Shown here: positions 20,753 to 32,600 of the stretch, piece after piece
Layout of the letters: the number at the start of each line of letters is the position of its first letter
Numbering within the stretch: the first letter of the stretch is position 1
DNA from: Haemonchus contortus
Taxonomy: Eukaryota > Nematoda > Chromadorea > Rhabditida > Trichostrongylidae
Assembly: GCA_000469685.2 (NCBI GenBank)
Contig: LS997562.1
Location: forward strand, 40,004,345-40,068,344
Reading direction: 5' to 3'
DNA length: 64,000 nucleotides
Program-made: the position numbers and the translations under genes
The notes under the pieces: generated by a model
The model's database searches: none
The model's input: the letters and a program-made list of their open reading frames with translations, nothing else
What the model was told of the DNA's origin: nothing

Positions 20753-23291
20753 TTTTTCCTCTCACATTGCTTCCGACCTGTCGAAATTGCTTTCGTTAAA
20801 AGCGGCTGAAGGCTGCGAGAATGATGAATATGCGATTGTGTACATAAATTGTGTGTATATACAATTATAATAACTTACGTTCGAAGGGAAACCTACGTAG
20901 TGCATTGTGTGAAGGAAAGGCGGTAGCCACTAGGATTGAGCGAGGCCAAATAGGATCTTCTGAGAAGAAGAAGTCGCATTTGTCTCGTTGAAGGTGCTGA
21001 TCTTGGCCATTCGTTCGTTTCGCAAGAGATCATAAAATCGGTGAAAAAGTAAAGAATGTGGAGATAGCCATGGAACCCGCGAGAAACGACGCGAGTGGCT
21101 ATACTTTTTGGTTGTCACATCTTGTCTTATTTGGAGACGGATTCCGCCTCCTTATGTAAATTCCGCCCCCGAAAGGCTACAGTAGGAAAGGCGCTAACAG
21201 CTAACAGAAACGAACAGGTGGCGCCGCTGAATATGACGACACCAACAAGAAATGACATGTTCTAACAGCAAATTTTTCCCGTTTTTCGTGGGAATCCCCA
21301 AAAACGGAGCGTCCTGTTTTGTTGTTGTTTTGACTGTTGTTTTGGTTTTCCTTGCCTCGTACACACTTCCGTTCCCATGACCTCGGTAGTTGGCATAAAC
21401 AATATAGGCAATTTCCCATTTGTTACGTCCCTATTTTTGATTTCGTTCCTAAGCTAACTACAACATTTTTTTCCGATTTTCGATTTACTGTTGTCAGTCA
21501 TATCGGGTTTGATCACTGATCTCCACTTGTGGGATGAACTTTGGCCTAGAATTTTGAGTCATATGCTATGGAATGATTTTTATCGCTTCAAACGCTTTTG
21601 TCGCGAGCACAGATCTGTACTTCGCTTGTTTATTGTGTTCCAAGTTCCGTTTTTACGATAGTTTTAGTTCTGTATGGTCTTTATCCACATAACTTCCTTA
21701 TTACTACTTTTTATTGTTACGGATGTCATTTCAGTGCTTTGTTATCGGCACTTGATGTTCCACTCAGTCTCGCGTTTGGCAGTGTGTGCAGGGAAAAAAT
21801 CTTCGCAGTAAAGGGATGAGCGCCGGACACTACCACAGGTGACGATGTTGACAGTTTTCTTTCGTACTTTTATCTCGTTCTCGTTATGAGAGATGACGTC
21901 CCTTATGAGCGATGAGTTTCATTGTGAGGGATGAGTTGGAGTCGAGATAAAGATTGAGCTGTTTCCTCTTTCTGAAAGATGTTGTCGGATTTGGCATGAT
22001 TTGTTTGATAGATACATTTAAGTAGTAACGACTGGTCAAAGCTACAAGACGCCACATTAGGTAGAACCATAACTCACCAAGTGGTCAGGTTTTTGTGATC
22101 CACTAGCTTAGATCGTGGATTTAGATTCCTTACCAGTGATGTGGGATATTGTTGCTTGGATCATCCCAAGTATTGTATGTATTGTATAGCTGGAAGAACC
22201 ATACAAATGCTCCCGTCATCTTGAGTAATGAAAAATGCACGGCGCACCCAAGAAATCCGATTGGTTCCAATTCCCATTTGAGGTTCTGTTTCATGTCACC
22301 TCAACATTGTAGTTATCGCCAGTACAGCTATGGAATGTTCGCAAGCGTCCCTTCATTGATAGACAGGCATTTTTAATTCATTCAAAAGACTTACTCCTAT
22401 CGAAGTTCTTGTCGGCACTGTTTCAATCGCGCCCACTTTACGCTAACCACGCCCAAAGTAACAGTGGAAGCGATCTTGTGATACTTCGGCATTGTGGAAA
22501 CATTCGGACATTCTTGCATTGTATTATCGAAACGACGTCTAGGATCTATTACGTGGGCCTATCCTCATCTGATGTGTGCCACCGAGTTGTTCATTTCTAC
22601 TGTCCTTGTTCCTGTACTCACATTACTACACCTTTTGTCGATGCGTCTTCAATAATGCTTCTTAATACATACAAATCGCGGGACCGAACATCATGCGCAT
22701 CCTCGTAGATTGAATAGACAGTGGACTTAAGGAAGAGGACAGGTGAAGAATGCTACGTCCAGTGCGAAAGCAAGAGCAGAGGCAGGAAGCGAAGACGACG
22801 ACGAAAAGTAGCAGACGGCACGCAGGCTCGAAATGAAGCGGGGTGAAGACGATACAACCATACTCAGCACCATTTGGCAGCATGACGAACTGATAGGAAG
22901 CTGTTGAACAATTTGTATTGGAGACAGTACTGCCTGTCGAATACTGCCTCGGCGATTCGATGACGACTCCGATATTGGTAAATTAATGAGCGTCACGACA
23001 AGCTCTAAGAGCAAAGATGTTCTTTTAGTGTTGCTCATTTCCCAACCAAAAAACGAAAGCGGCACTGTGAGGGTTGCCATTTATTTGGCTTCTATTCGAT
23101 TAGTCGTTGGAAACGGCATGTGTGCAGGTGTTTCACCTCTAAAAAAGAGCCTGGTACCCAATAGGCAAGTGGAAGTATGGAAGGCTCGACTTGGGTCCCA
23201 AATTCTGTTCCGGATTATACTCGTGGCGCCTCGTCCTCATACTTATAATAATAAAGGAAGAATAAAGTCTTGGGGCGTTAACTAATCCCGT
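20753..23291. other. mostly non-coding, no supported gene
   Basis: A GC-richer piece at 22727-23000 has open frames on both strands. On plus, after GACAG, a short stretch reads NATSSAKARAEAGSEDDDEK and then stops, which could be a small acidic C-terminal exon. No matching partner was found. Confidence 0.3.
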
Positions 23292-23550
23292 CTGAGGGAT
23301 GCACCCATGCATTCGACTTTCATTCAGAATCTTAGTGGCATTTTGTATGCTTATGTGGCCTATACAATGACTTGCGGAGGCCAGCCGATGCACAAGTCAG
23401 AGTTGGTATCCTCCCAGACGAGTCTGGTACCCGTAAACCAATTTCGGAAGGATGGAAGGCTTGTGTCCGGGAAGACATTGATCCGGTATTCAAACTCGTG
23501 ACTATGCCGGTGTGATGGGCGTCACTTGCCACTACACCACCTCAGCCCTT
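23292..23550 (-). repeat. tRNA-derived SINE copy, minus orientation, well preserved
   Basis: The plus-strand view starts CGACTTTCATTCAGAATCTT and continues with CTTGCGGAGGCCAGCCGATG, CCCAGACGAGTCTGGTACC and an end with GATGGGCGTCACTTGCCAC. It is a close relative of the 7727 copy. Confidence 0.7.
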
Positions 23551-23730
23551 TAAACTTTTATGATAGCACCGATAAAAAAGCTGACCTGAGTTCAGGCCCC
23601 GTGAGAATCGAGATGGTAGGCTTAATGAAGCTCTCCATCAATCATATACCTTTGAGATGCGTCCTACGGCAGCTCGTAAGGCACGAGATTATATGGATAC
23701 TCAAAACAAGAGGAAATTTTTTTTTCGTAG

Positions 23731-23951
23731 ACATAGCATGTGTTCATTGTAACAAGGAAGTAGTTCTGTCGATGTGGACGATGTACCGCTCCTGCGTCAG
23801 ACGCTTCGACACTTGTAAGGCTGACAAGGGAATGGAGAGCCTCTGGGAAACAGCATTACATTTTTGGCTGAGAACTGATGTGTGTTACCAGTTGCAACAT
23901 CTTAGTTCATTAATCATTCCCAGAAACGGTTGTTCTTGTTCACAAAGCTGA
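23731..23951 (+). CDS. candidate Cys-containing terminal exon
   Basis: After acceptor TTTTTTTTCGTAG the frame gives 72 residues to TGA 23949-23951. It begins IACVHCNKEVVLSMWTMYRS, continues with CVRRFDTCKADKGMESLWET, and ends NGCSCSQS. Eight cysteines in a short product and normal codon variety suggest a real, possibly secreted or disulphide-bonded domain. I cannot name it. The upstream exon is not identified; it would need to end in phase 1. Confidence 0.4.
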
Positions 23952-24017
23952 TCGCATCTCGAGTTTCCGATGATTTTCTGATGGGATAACAGGCTGATCA
24001 GCCAGCGCAGTTGTCAC

Positions 24018-24103
24018 CTGCTACCTGCAGCGATTCTGTGCAGTGGCACCCACTCTCCTCGTGCTACGTTCCCATCTCGTCGTTTCGAACGATATTTTTC
24101 AAT
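24018..24103 (-). CDS. candidate internal exon, minus strand
   Basis: Acceptor TCCATAG and donor CAG|GTGACA bound an 86-base segment encoding IEKYRSKRRDGNVARGEWVP and then LHRIAAGS. Both ends fit splice consensus and the content is basic and plausible. No partner exon is confirmed. Confidence 0.3.
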
Positions 24104-24327
24104 CTATGGACTACTGAAACGCCACGCTTACATTGAGTCCTTCGAAATAATTTCGCAGTTATCGATTTCTACTTTTTTATCGACTTTAATCGATTTTTCT
24201 TCGATCAATGGGTCTACCACTTCGTTTAAGACTGTCATCTAGAAGGTCAGTGCTCAACAATTTCAGGCTTTGAATTGCTTTTTTCTTGGTCTTTCTCCCT
24301 TTGGTAAGTTGTTCTGAAGCGAAAATG

Positions 24328-24520
24328 GGGTAATCCCAAGTGGCGCGCTACCACAGATATGGTCCGGGGATCGAACCCCGTACGGTCGCCCACCTGGGAC
24401 AGGGTGTCGTACACTCCAGGTTTGGTTGTTTGGTGCCAGACTTGTCTCTGAGGGCAGAAACACTGATTTCTACATCGGCTGCTACCCAAGTCATTGTATT
24501 GGCCATTACGCAATACTATG
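24328..24520 (+). repeat. tRNA-derived SINE copy, plus orientation
   Basis: A clear head with CAAGTGGCGCGCTACCACAG and B-box GGGGATCGAACCCCG is followed by GACTTGTCTCTGAGGGCAGA and CATCGGCTGCTACCCAAG. A tail fragment of another copy in opposite orientation lies at 24576-24650. Confidence 0.65.
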
Positions 24521-24575
24521 TTTTTCTTGAACTTTTTTGTAGGATGAACTTTTCGACGCTCACAATGAATTATCC

Positions 24576-24650
24576 TGGAGATGCGCCATGAGTTTAACTT
24601 TCATTCATAATTGTGACATCCATTTGAATGACTACTTGTTCTTGACCATA
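24576..24650 (-). repeat. SINE tail fragment
   Basis: Contains GCGCCATGAGTTTAACTTTC and ATTCATAATTGTGACATCC, matching the diverged 3' tail of the family in minus orientation. The rest is missing. Confidence 0.4.
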
Positions 24651-26183
24651 CTCCTCTTGAGACATGGTATGGGTCAGTTAATGTCTAAAGTCAGTTCACT
24701 AATATTTAGTTAGCGTGAGAAAGTAGGAAATTGAGTTCATCCGGTCGAAATGAGGTGAGAAAATTGATTTTTGGAGGCCATCTCGTAGTGGTGCCACTTC
24801 GCGACTGTTCCAGGGTGATTTATGAGTTCAAGTATTACTATAAAAAGTGATGGTGTTATGATGGCCTCGAGCAGTTGCTCAGAAACTTATCAATGTAGAG
24901 GTGTCGTTGTAAAGAACAGGTTCAAAAATTGAATATTTTTCGATGGTGATTACTACTGAGTGGATCATAGTGAGTAGTTGCTGACAATAGCTTTCTTATC
25001 GTCAGTGGTAGCTATTCAGATATTTATCGACTGGACGAGTTTATTAAGGCGCTCCAAGTCATACTGCCAATCAGAACAATAAATTAACTACAAACCAGTA
25101 TGCTGTAAACCGCACTTGAACGAACAATTTTTTTTTAAATTTTGGTAGCCTCATTTCAAAGTCATGTGAGCATCGCTGTCCTTTCTAGTGATTGGTCGTT
25201 TCCTGAGGATTCGAAAAGCGCTAACCCCCGATTTTATTGAAAATTAAATTATGACCTGTATTATGAATACTGGTTGGTGTACTTAGTCTGGATGTATCCC
25301 CCTTATTTGCTCATATCCCTCGTCATCATCTGATTGTGATTGTGGATGTCTTTCATCAAAAACTCAAGTTCGAGTTGTGTGATTGAAAGACAGGTGGCTC
25401 TTAGAAACTGATGGGTTCATTTTAACGGTAGGAGCAATTTTAGCGATATCAAGACATACGTGTCACCTAGACACTCGTAAGTCTCAGCAAGAAATTATGG
25501 TCCAGGATTGAATTCCACCTATGGAGAAATCAGTAGCGCAAAATATCGACCATAAGTCTGTGTGTTCAGGTCTAAGGCACGGGTAATTTCCATAGTTTGA
25601 GCAGCAATTTGGGAGCAGAAGTAGGACTGGGCAAGCGTTCCATCCGTTCAGGGTTGGTCACCGTGTAAGGCTAACTTTAGAGAACTGATCCTCTCGAATG
25701 TTCGTCAGGCGATTCCGGGGGATTCTTTGTAAAGCGCTATGGGCTGCTAATGCGAACTCGGCTTTCAGATGCGTAACCCAAGCCGCTGAAAAATTATTCA
25801 TGGTTGATTGTGGGGTTTTTATATCGAATTTATTCGGACAGGTTAGCTACTCAACTTTGATGGCGTGAAACCCAAAACCGAGCTCACACCTTAAGTAATT
25901 CTCGAATTTCAATCGATTCCGGAGAATTTCTATTGTTGTTGCTTACTTTCTTGCATTTATTTGGATTATGTTTTCTGGAAAATTGAATCCACGGCTTACT
26001 CTTGAGGTAGTAAGCTTGATCTTTATCGTAATCCTAACAAATTTTCAATATTTGTTCCAAATATGCCTAGCCGCATCTCTTTTGGTTTGGGTCAATCAAC
26101 ATAAACACTTTTCTAACATAATAGTTGTGTGATCTACGAACAGTAAAAAATAGTGGGTGAAGTTCCTGTCGTGATCAATCCAT
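24651..26183. other. non-coding, upstream of gene A exons
   Basis: I searched the plus strand for an upstream exon of gene A ending in phase 2 and did not find one. No other gene is seen. The true first exon may lie further left or be too short to detect. Confidence 0.35.
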
Positions 26184-26455
26184 TTCTGAGATGCACCACG
26201 CTTTCGACTTCCATTCAGAATCGTAGTTTCGTATTGAATGCCTATGTGACCTATGCAATGCTTTGAGGTGGTCAGCCGATCTACAGTTCAGTGTTTCTAT
26301 TCTCCCAGAATAGTCTTTTACCAAATGATCGATCCTGGAGGGAGTAGAAGCTCGGTTAGCTTAAGGATTCACACGCACGCACACATGGTCACGAGGTTCG
26401 AACCCGTGACCATGCGTGGGTGATAGTCCGCCTCTTGCCACTACGCAACTGCCAT
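26184..26455 (-). repeat. tRNA-derived SINE copy, minus orientation
   Basis: The plus-strand view begins with tail CGACTTCCATTCAGAATCGT and ends with the complement of a tRNA head: CACGAGGTTCGAACCCGTGA then GATAGTCCGCCTCTTGCCAC. The B box is nearly canonical. Confidence 0.7.
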
Positions 26456-26591
26456 CTATCTCAGAAGAATATGTTTATAATATACGATACTTAAATATCA
26501 CCTGGCGTGATATGTAATATAATATTTTGATTCTTCCCATCCCCTGATTTGCAATTTATCCACATCAAGTATTTTATCTAAAAATTTGTAG

Positions 26592-26678
26592 AAGATGGTC
26601 AGCCAACACTGCGGGTAGAACGACGCCAACTTCACAGACCTTAGCGGGTAGCATCGAGCCAAGTACCTATGGGACGAG
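26592..26678 (+). CDS. gene A exon 1 (first found)
   Basis: Acceptor AATTTGTAG, donor ACGAG|GTATCA. It encodes RWSANTAGRTTPTSQTLAGS and IEPSTYGT, ending in phase 2 and joining exon 2 as Ser. It enters in phase 2, so at least one earlier exon exists. Confidence 0.6.
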
Positions 26679-29600
26679 GTATCAGAGATATCGATTACTG
26701 TTGATTACCATGTGAAAAAGTAGGAAATGTTTTCGTTTAGCTGGAACTCAGTACGCTGGAACAAGCCTTCAACTACGGGTTATCGAAGCCATGCGTCAAC
26801 GATAGCGGCGCGATTTGAGCCAAAAACCTACTACTCATCGGTGTCACCATCCCCTCGTACCAGTACCGTACCATCACGCTACTCAAACGGCACTACCAAT
26901 GAAGCCGCTAGAGCTGCAGCTCAGTTAACCAGGTATATCTTACTTAATTCTTCAATGTTGCGTTTGAATCTATTTTTTTCCCAGAACTTACTTAAAAATG
27001 TCGATTAATACCCCCTGTTGTACCGTAGCTCAGAGCAGATACTGTAGAGTTGTTAGGACTGCCACGCGAATCCTTGGAAACTCAGTCCGGATTTGCCCGT
27101 GAAACTTTCGTGCAATTGCAATACTTTGAACGCCCTATGGCCAAATTGTCAATTTTCGCGCAAACCCCGCCCCTATGGGCGGGGTCTGGTTATTTGATAG
27201 TTGACCTGATGCAATGGGTGCGGCGCGAGAGCCACATGCTATTGTGATCTTCCTGGCCGTACTTGACGTCTGTGACCCCTCAAGTCCTATCCAGAGCATT
27301 AAAGAGCTATTTTTTGGTATTTTCTTACCATCTCATATTTAATCGGGAAACTCAGCCGGGAAGCTAGCTCATAACATCATCTCAGAACACAACTCGGTTG
27401 TTTTTGGTTGATTTTGCTAAGTACACATTCAATTGTTTAGTAGTTATCAAATGATCGTCAGCGGTATGGCGCATCTTCAAGAGATGCTCTGCAGGGCCGT
27501 AAAACAGGTGTGACTATTGAATTAGTCATAAGCCGGGAGTTTACGTCACCTGTAGGCTTTTTCCGAAATGTGCCGAAAACTGAACGCTGTTGAAGTTTGC
27601 GCTGAACAGCTGCCCCATCCCTTCTTCACAGCGTTCCTTAAAGAATCTCTGAAGACCTGACTGAAAACAATAAAAGGGCAAAGTGAAAAAGAAACAAATG
27701 AGACCCATAGATTCCTTCAGAGTGAGCCAATTAACCCACCTCTGTCTAGAAGACTGCAGCATTTGAATGTGTCCGGAGCTACAGCAAGATGAATGGGGTG
27801 GGGGAGGCTTCCAATATATGAGCAAGCATTCGCTAGCAATCTTATTCTAATGAGCTAGTTGATTTTTGAGGGGTCGGTCATCACGATTGATACGCCTCCT
27901 ATCATCGCGCTACCAGATCGCAAAAGATTTCGGTAAAATCCAGCACCTTACTATTTCAGTCTCGGTCCCTCGGTAAGCGCCAGAGCTTCTCGATTTGACA
28001 CTTCCGTACGCGATGGCGGAAGCAAGTACCGTAATGAGGCTCGAGAACTACTCAACAAATGGACGAGTCGCGAACGGAACAATGGTGAGTAATCGATATC
28101 CATGTTTTGAATGGAATATCAATGTAAAAAGTCTAGAATCGGAAAAATTATTTGTTAGAAAAGGATTTAAGAGTGGCTAGTAAAGCTCATGAATAGATTT
28201 TACTACGATAAGGCGTTCCCCCTTATGTTCCACCATTAAAGTTGAATGCGCCATGCTTTGCACCCTAGCCACGCATCAACCATCCTATGACGCGTGCGGT
28301 TGCAGCGCGGCTGAAAGCTTGTCATTGTTTGGTTTACCAGACCTGTCTGTTTTTGTCCCTCCCTAAGGCAGTATTACATTTTATCCATGCATTTTTGAAG
28401 ATCAAAGATGAACAAGCCGCGAAATCAGAGTCCAGCGATTTTGTCCGAGCACAGCAGTCTCAGTTCGAGATTCTGTCCACATAATAATTGCTTCCGGTAT
28501 AAACAGGTTTGGTATCTACGTCATGGAAGCATAAAAGGTCAGCTACTAGGCGATGGGTTGTAAATAGAATTGTAAACGATGCGAATACAGGGGTAGGGAA
28601 ATTGAAGAGATGATGATTTGGGTGATTTGGGTCTGTAATGGATTTTCCTTCATCCCACCCCATACGTTCGACCCTCGATCGACTGGAAGGTAGATAGATG
28701 GCTGGGAGAATCACATTTTGAATAGATCATTTTTTTGCGACATTATTTCTATTTTTTTGACTTCGCACTAATTTTGATGGTTCCGATTTCATCCCGATTA
28801 CATAGTGAATTTTTTGTAAAACAACTTGGGAAAGTTTCCTAGTACATAGCAAATGTTTATCAGAGTACATTCAGATACTCTACATTTTGTCCTATTTTGG
28901 GCTACCACTGCATTTCAGGGAGCCGCACGATGTAGTGGGGTTTGTAAAGTGGGATAGGGCGCAGTAGGATCAATATGAACAACGATCAGAAAGAGAGAAC
29001 GCCTGTCTTTTACTGGTCTCTCCAAAGTTACGTCACGAAATTATTCCCGTCGAAGTCTCCTAAATTAACTGAATAGTAACACGCTTTGGAAGTGGACTGT
29101 GTAAGTGAGTGCATTTACCGTCTCCAGGGACAGTACCTCAGCTTCTATACTCATACATCGCCTCTAACACGACAGGCCTATCTCGGCTCGGCACGAAATG
29201 CTTGATCCGCATACTCAAATGGGTTCGCTTTCCTAACGGAATTGGAATACATGGCCAATATAAAGGAATCCTTGTGCCAGGCCCGGTGAAGTTCGGACGG
29301 GCATTCGCTCTTCGTCAGCGATTTCACAACCCGGATTTATGGGTTATCAATAAACGTGAAAACTGGCTTTAAATTCGGAAAAATATCCAGCGATACCGAT
29401 AAGTAATAAAAAGGGTTAGTGTCGGGACAGTTATGAAGTTGCCGATGATGAAGAGCAAAGCTCACCGTCAACAATATGAAAGAAAAACTCTGAGGTTGGG
29501 GGCGAAATGTGCGAACTCCATTCTATGTGTAAACTAGCAAATGGCTGCGATAACTATGACTCGAGACTAGCTCCGTCCCTCGACATTTCAGTGGTTTTGT

Positions 29601-32600
29601 TGTCAGTCAGTGTATGTATAGGACCCGAGATGGTTACGGAGGTTTGTTTTCAATTTTTATTGCATTGTTTACAAAATCAATATCATTTATTATCACAATA
29701 TTAACAGAACAAAACATCTGGCTTGGGTTCAGCTTTAGTGGTGTTCGTAACTTTTCCTGATGATTGGGAGGGTTCAAAAACCTCCCGTTTTGATGTGTTT
29801 CTTTTTTTATTTTGTAATATTTATGCGTACTATGAGGGGCCAATACATCACGGACCATGTTAAGGAGCATGCTTCCTCTATAATTGAGAAATATTTCCGA
29901 AAAGTCCTTCTTGATCGTCAATTCAGTTTCTGGAAAGTTTTCTTCAATTCTGTATTTCAGCTATGAGGAGGGATTTTAGGAAAATTGGTATATTTTGTGA
30001 CCACGTTTTTTCCTGGTTATTTGTTTGTTTACTGCCACGTTCGGTAAAGCGTTCGATCTCGGACGGGCTATTCAGTCACAGCTTCTTGGTTCTTGAGAAA
30101 CTCAATTCTCTACTGGTCATCCACGTAGTTTTACCCTCGGCTTCGAATAGTATACTTATTGGAATCGTAGTAGTTTTCCATTGATCTATTTATTTCTTGT
30201 GATCATTTGTTTATTTGTTTACTTTCCATGGAAGTATAGGTGAGCTACATACAACACCGCCAGTCATACTGCAATGTATTAGATCCTGAGTAGGCTGTGA
30301 TAATTGCGACCAAACTTCTGTGCATAGGTTTCTATTATATCCTTAGCATAATATATTTATCAAGCCTTTCTGACAGCGGTGAACTTCTGGATGTGAAAAT
30401 TCGTGAATTTGTTCATCGTAGCTGCCTCTACGACAGCTTATTAGCACCCTCCCAGATTACGTTCACCTCGTGATAGTTTCTACGAGATGAGAAAATATGA
30501 GATTCGCAAATGGGCAAGGATTTCACCCGAAAAGTAGCATCCTTGCTAGGGGAATCTGCTGTTCAAATGCCCTTTGCGGCGATACACTACACTACGGTTT
30601 GAAATGAAGTATGGGTACAGCCCGAGATGCAATAAGAGTGGGTAATCTCATTTTCTACGTATAGGTGGGCCCAGTGTGAAAAATATTCTTTTCGGAATCT
30701 ATTAATAGTGTGTTTTTTGTGAAGTACTAGGATTTCGGATTGAATGATCATTTTTTGACTTCACCCGTAATTCTCATGCACTAGAAACACTTTCTTATGT
30801 ATCTTCACAGCCACGTACGAAAAGGTGATTGATAGTAGGTAAAAGCTTCTGGGAATAGTACATTCAGTCTGCGCTCACCAGTACAGATACATCCTTTCAT
30901 TGTGAATTCTTTTTTTTCTGGTGAAAGGTTCTAAATAAGACCTCAATTGAAATATCTCTCTGAGTAACGACTCGGTAGCCTCGTATTCGCTCGCTTGATT
31001 GATTATTTTGATGGCTATTCAAAAGCCAATCTCTGAGTTTATAATCTTTTTTTTACCTGATTCTACTCATACATACGTGATTGATATGGAATCGATAGAG
31101 ATACTTTGAGTTAATATGTGTTGCGGAGATTGCGCGAGAAACCTGTCTGCAACAATTATTTATTTGTTCTCTATCCATAGTTCTTGCAAGCTGCTATATT
31201 GATTACTGATGCTGCCTTTTGCGGATACGCTTCGCAACCGCTCGCGTCCAATACAAGCGCTCCCACTCTGAAATCTAAATTTTGTTTTAGTGATAAGGCA
31301 ATTCTATTCCGATGAATTCAGCTATTGGGAACAGGGGCGAGAATAAATTATGGGTATCTATCACACGCATGTTCCAGGAGTCGAATCCTGGATACTTAAA
31401 CCCTACATCTCCTCAGATGCTGAGCTCATTGAAATAGAATGAATATCTTCCCGAGCCATCTAGGCCTTCCACCTCTTCAGGATCGGTTGATTGACATTAG
31501 ACTCATCGGGAAGATGAAATCATTGGCTTGTACATCGGCTAACCAGTGCAAGGACTATTGTATTTGCCAGATATGCGTTCAAACGCCGATGCGATTCAGA
31601 GAGGAAGTTGGACGGGGGAGAGGGCATCCGAAAACGGGGCCGATCAAAGGTGAAAGACTTCAAGTGCTCGTTTGATTGTTTAGATCCTCCCCGAGAATCT
31701 CTTATAATCACGGACCCGTAAGAGATTCAGAACCACGGAATTCCCAATCAAGAAACTGGCAGCCCTTGACGTCAACCTGATTCGCATTGATGTTATGGGA
31801 ACTTTTTCCTAATCTGAACCGGCGTGTTCAAGTATCTACATCCTTCATTTATTTTTCCCATTATCAGGGAAGATTCCTAGTTAGAATATGGATATGGGAA
31901 CTTCTTATGGTTCCTAGGGTGATGGCTGGGGATTTGGCTTTGGAAAATGCGAAGGGGAAGATAGCTTCAATATGAAAGTGTTTTGGAGAACGGAACATTC
32001 ACCCAGAACTGGATGGACGCGGCAAGCCGCGCGGCAAAATTCGTGGTGTTCAAAGCGACTCTGGCGCCTATCTTGGAGCACAAATTTGAAGTGGGTTAGA
32101 TAATTAGCATCAGCTGGTCCTACTTATCCAATCTACTTGAAACCCGTGCCCCAATGATAGGCGCCAAAGCCGTTTTAATCACCACGAACTTCGCCGCGCA
32201 GTTTGCCGCGTCTATCCAGTTCTGGGTAAATGTACCCATACCCAAGTGTTTTCGCAGGTTTTTCGGCCGAAAACTTCAAACAAAGTTCTGTTGACGATGT
32301 TAAAAGACATGCATTACTTGGGAACTTCTCATAAGAATTGAGTGAAAGGCCTCAGCGATCTAAGATTAGGTCGAGCTTGTTATTTGGAGTAATTGGGGGA
32401 GTTACCTGACATCTGATAGTGGCAAAGTAGTTTACTGGATGAATCGGACTTCTTCTTCGATGTCATGAAACCGCCTTTGTGTGGCCAACAAGGCTAGGCT
32501 CGAAATGCACCAGTTCTCCTCACCCTCTGTCGAAGTGACGAAATGAAGAGGGTGATTGTCGGAAGCGTGAACGGTGCGCTATTCCAACATGCAGTCATTT

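Noticed and set aside
29109..29372. Plus frame after a CCAG acceptor, in phase with gene A exon 3
   Set aside because: Composition unlike gene A, no good donor, and exon 4 already joins exon 3 in phase.
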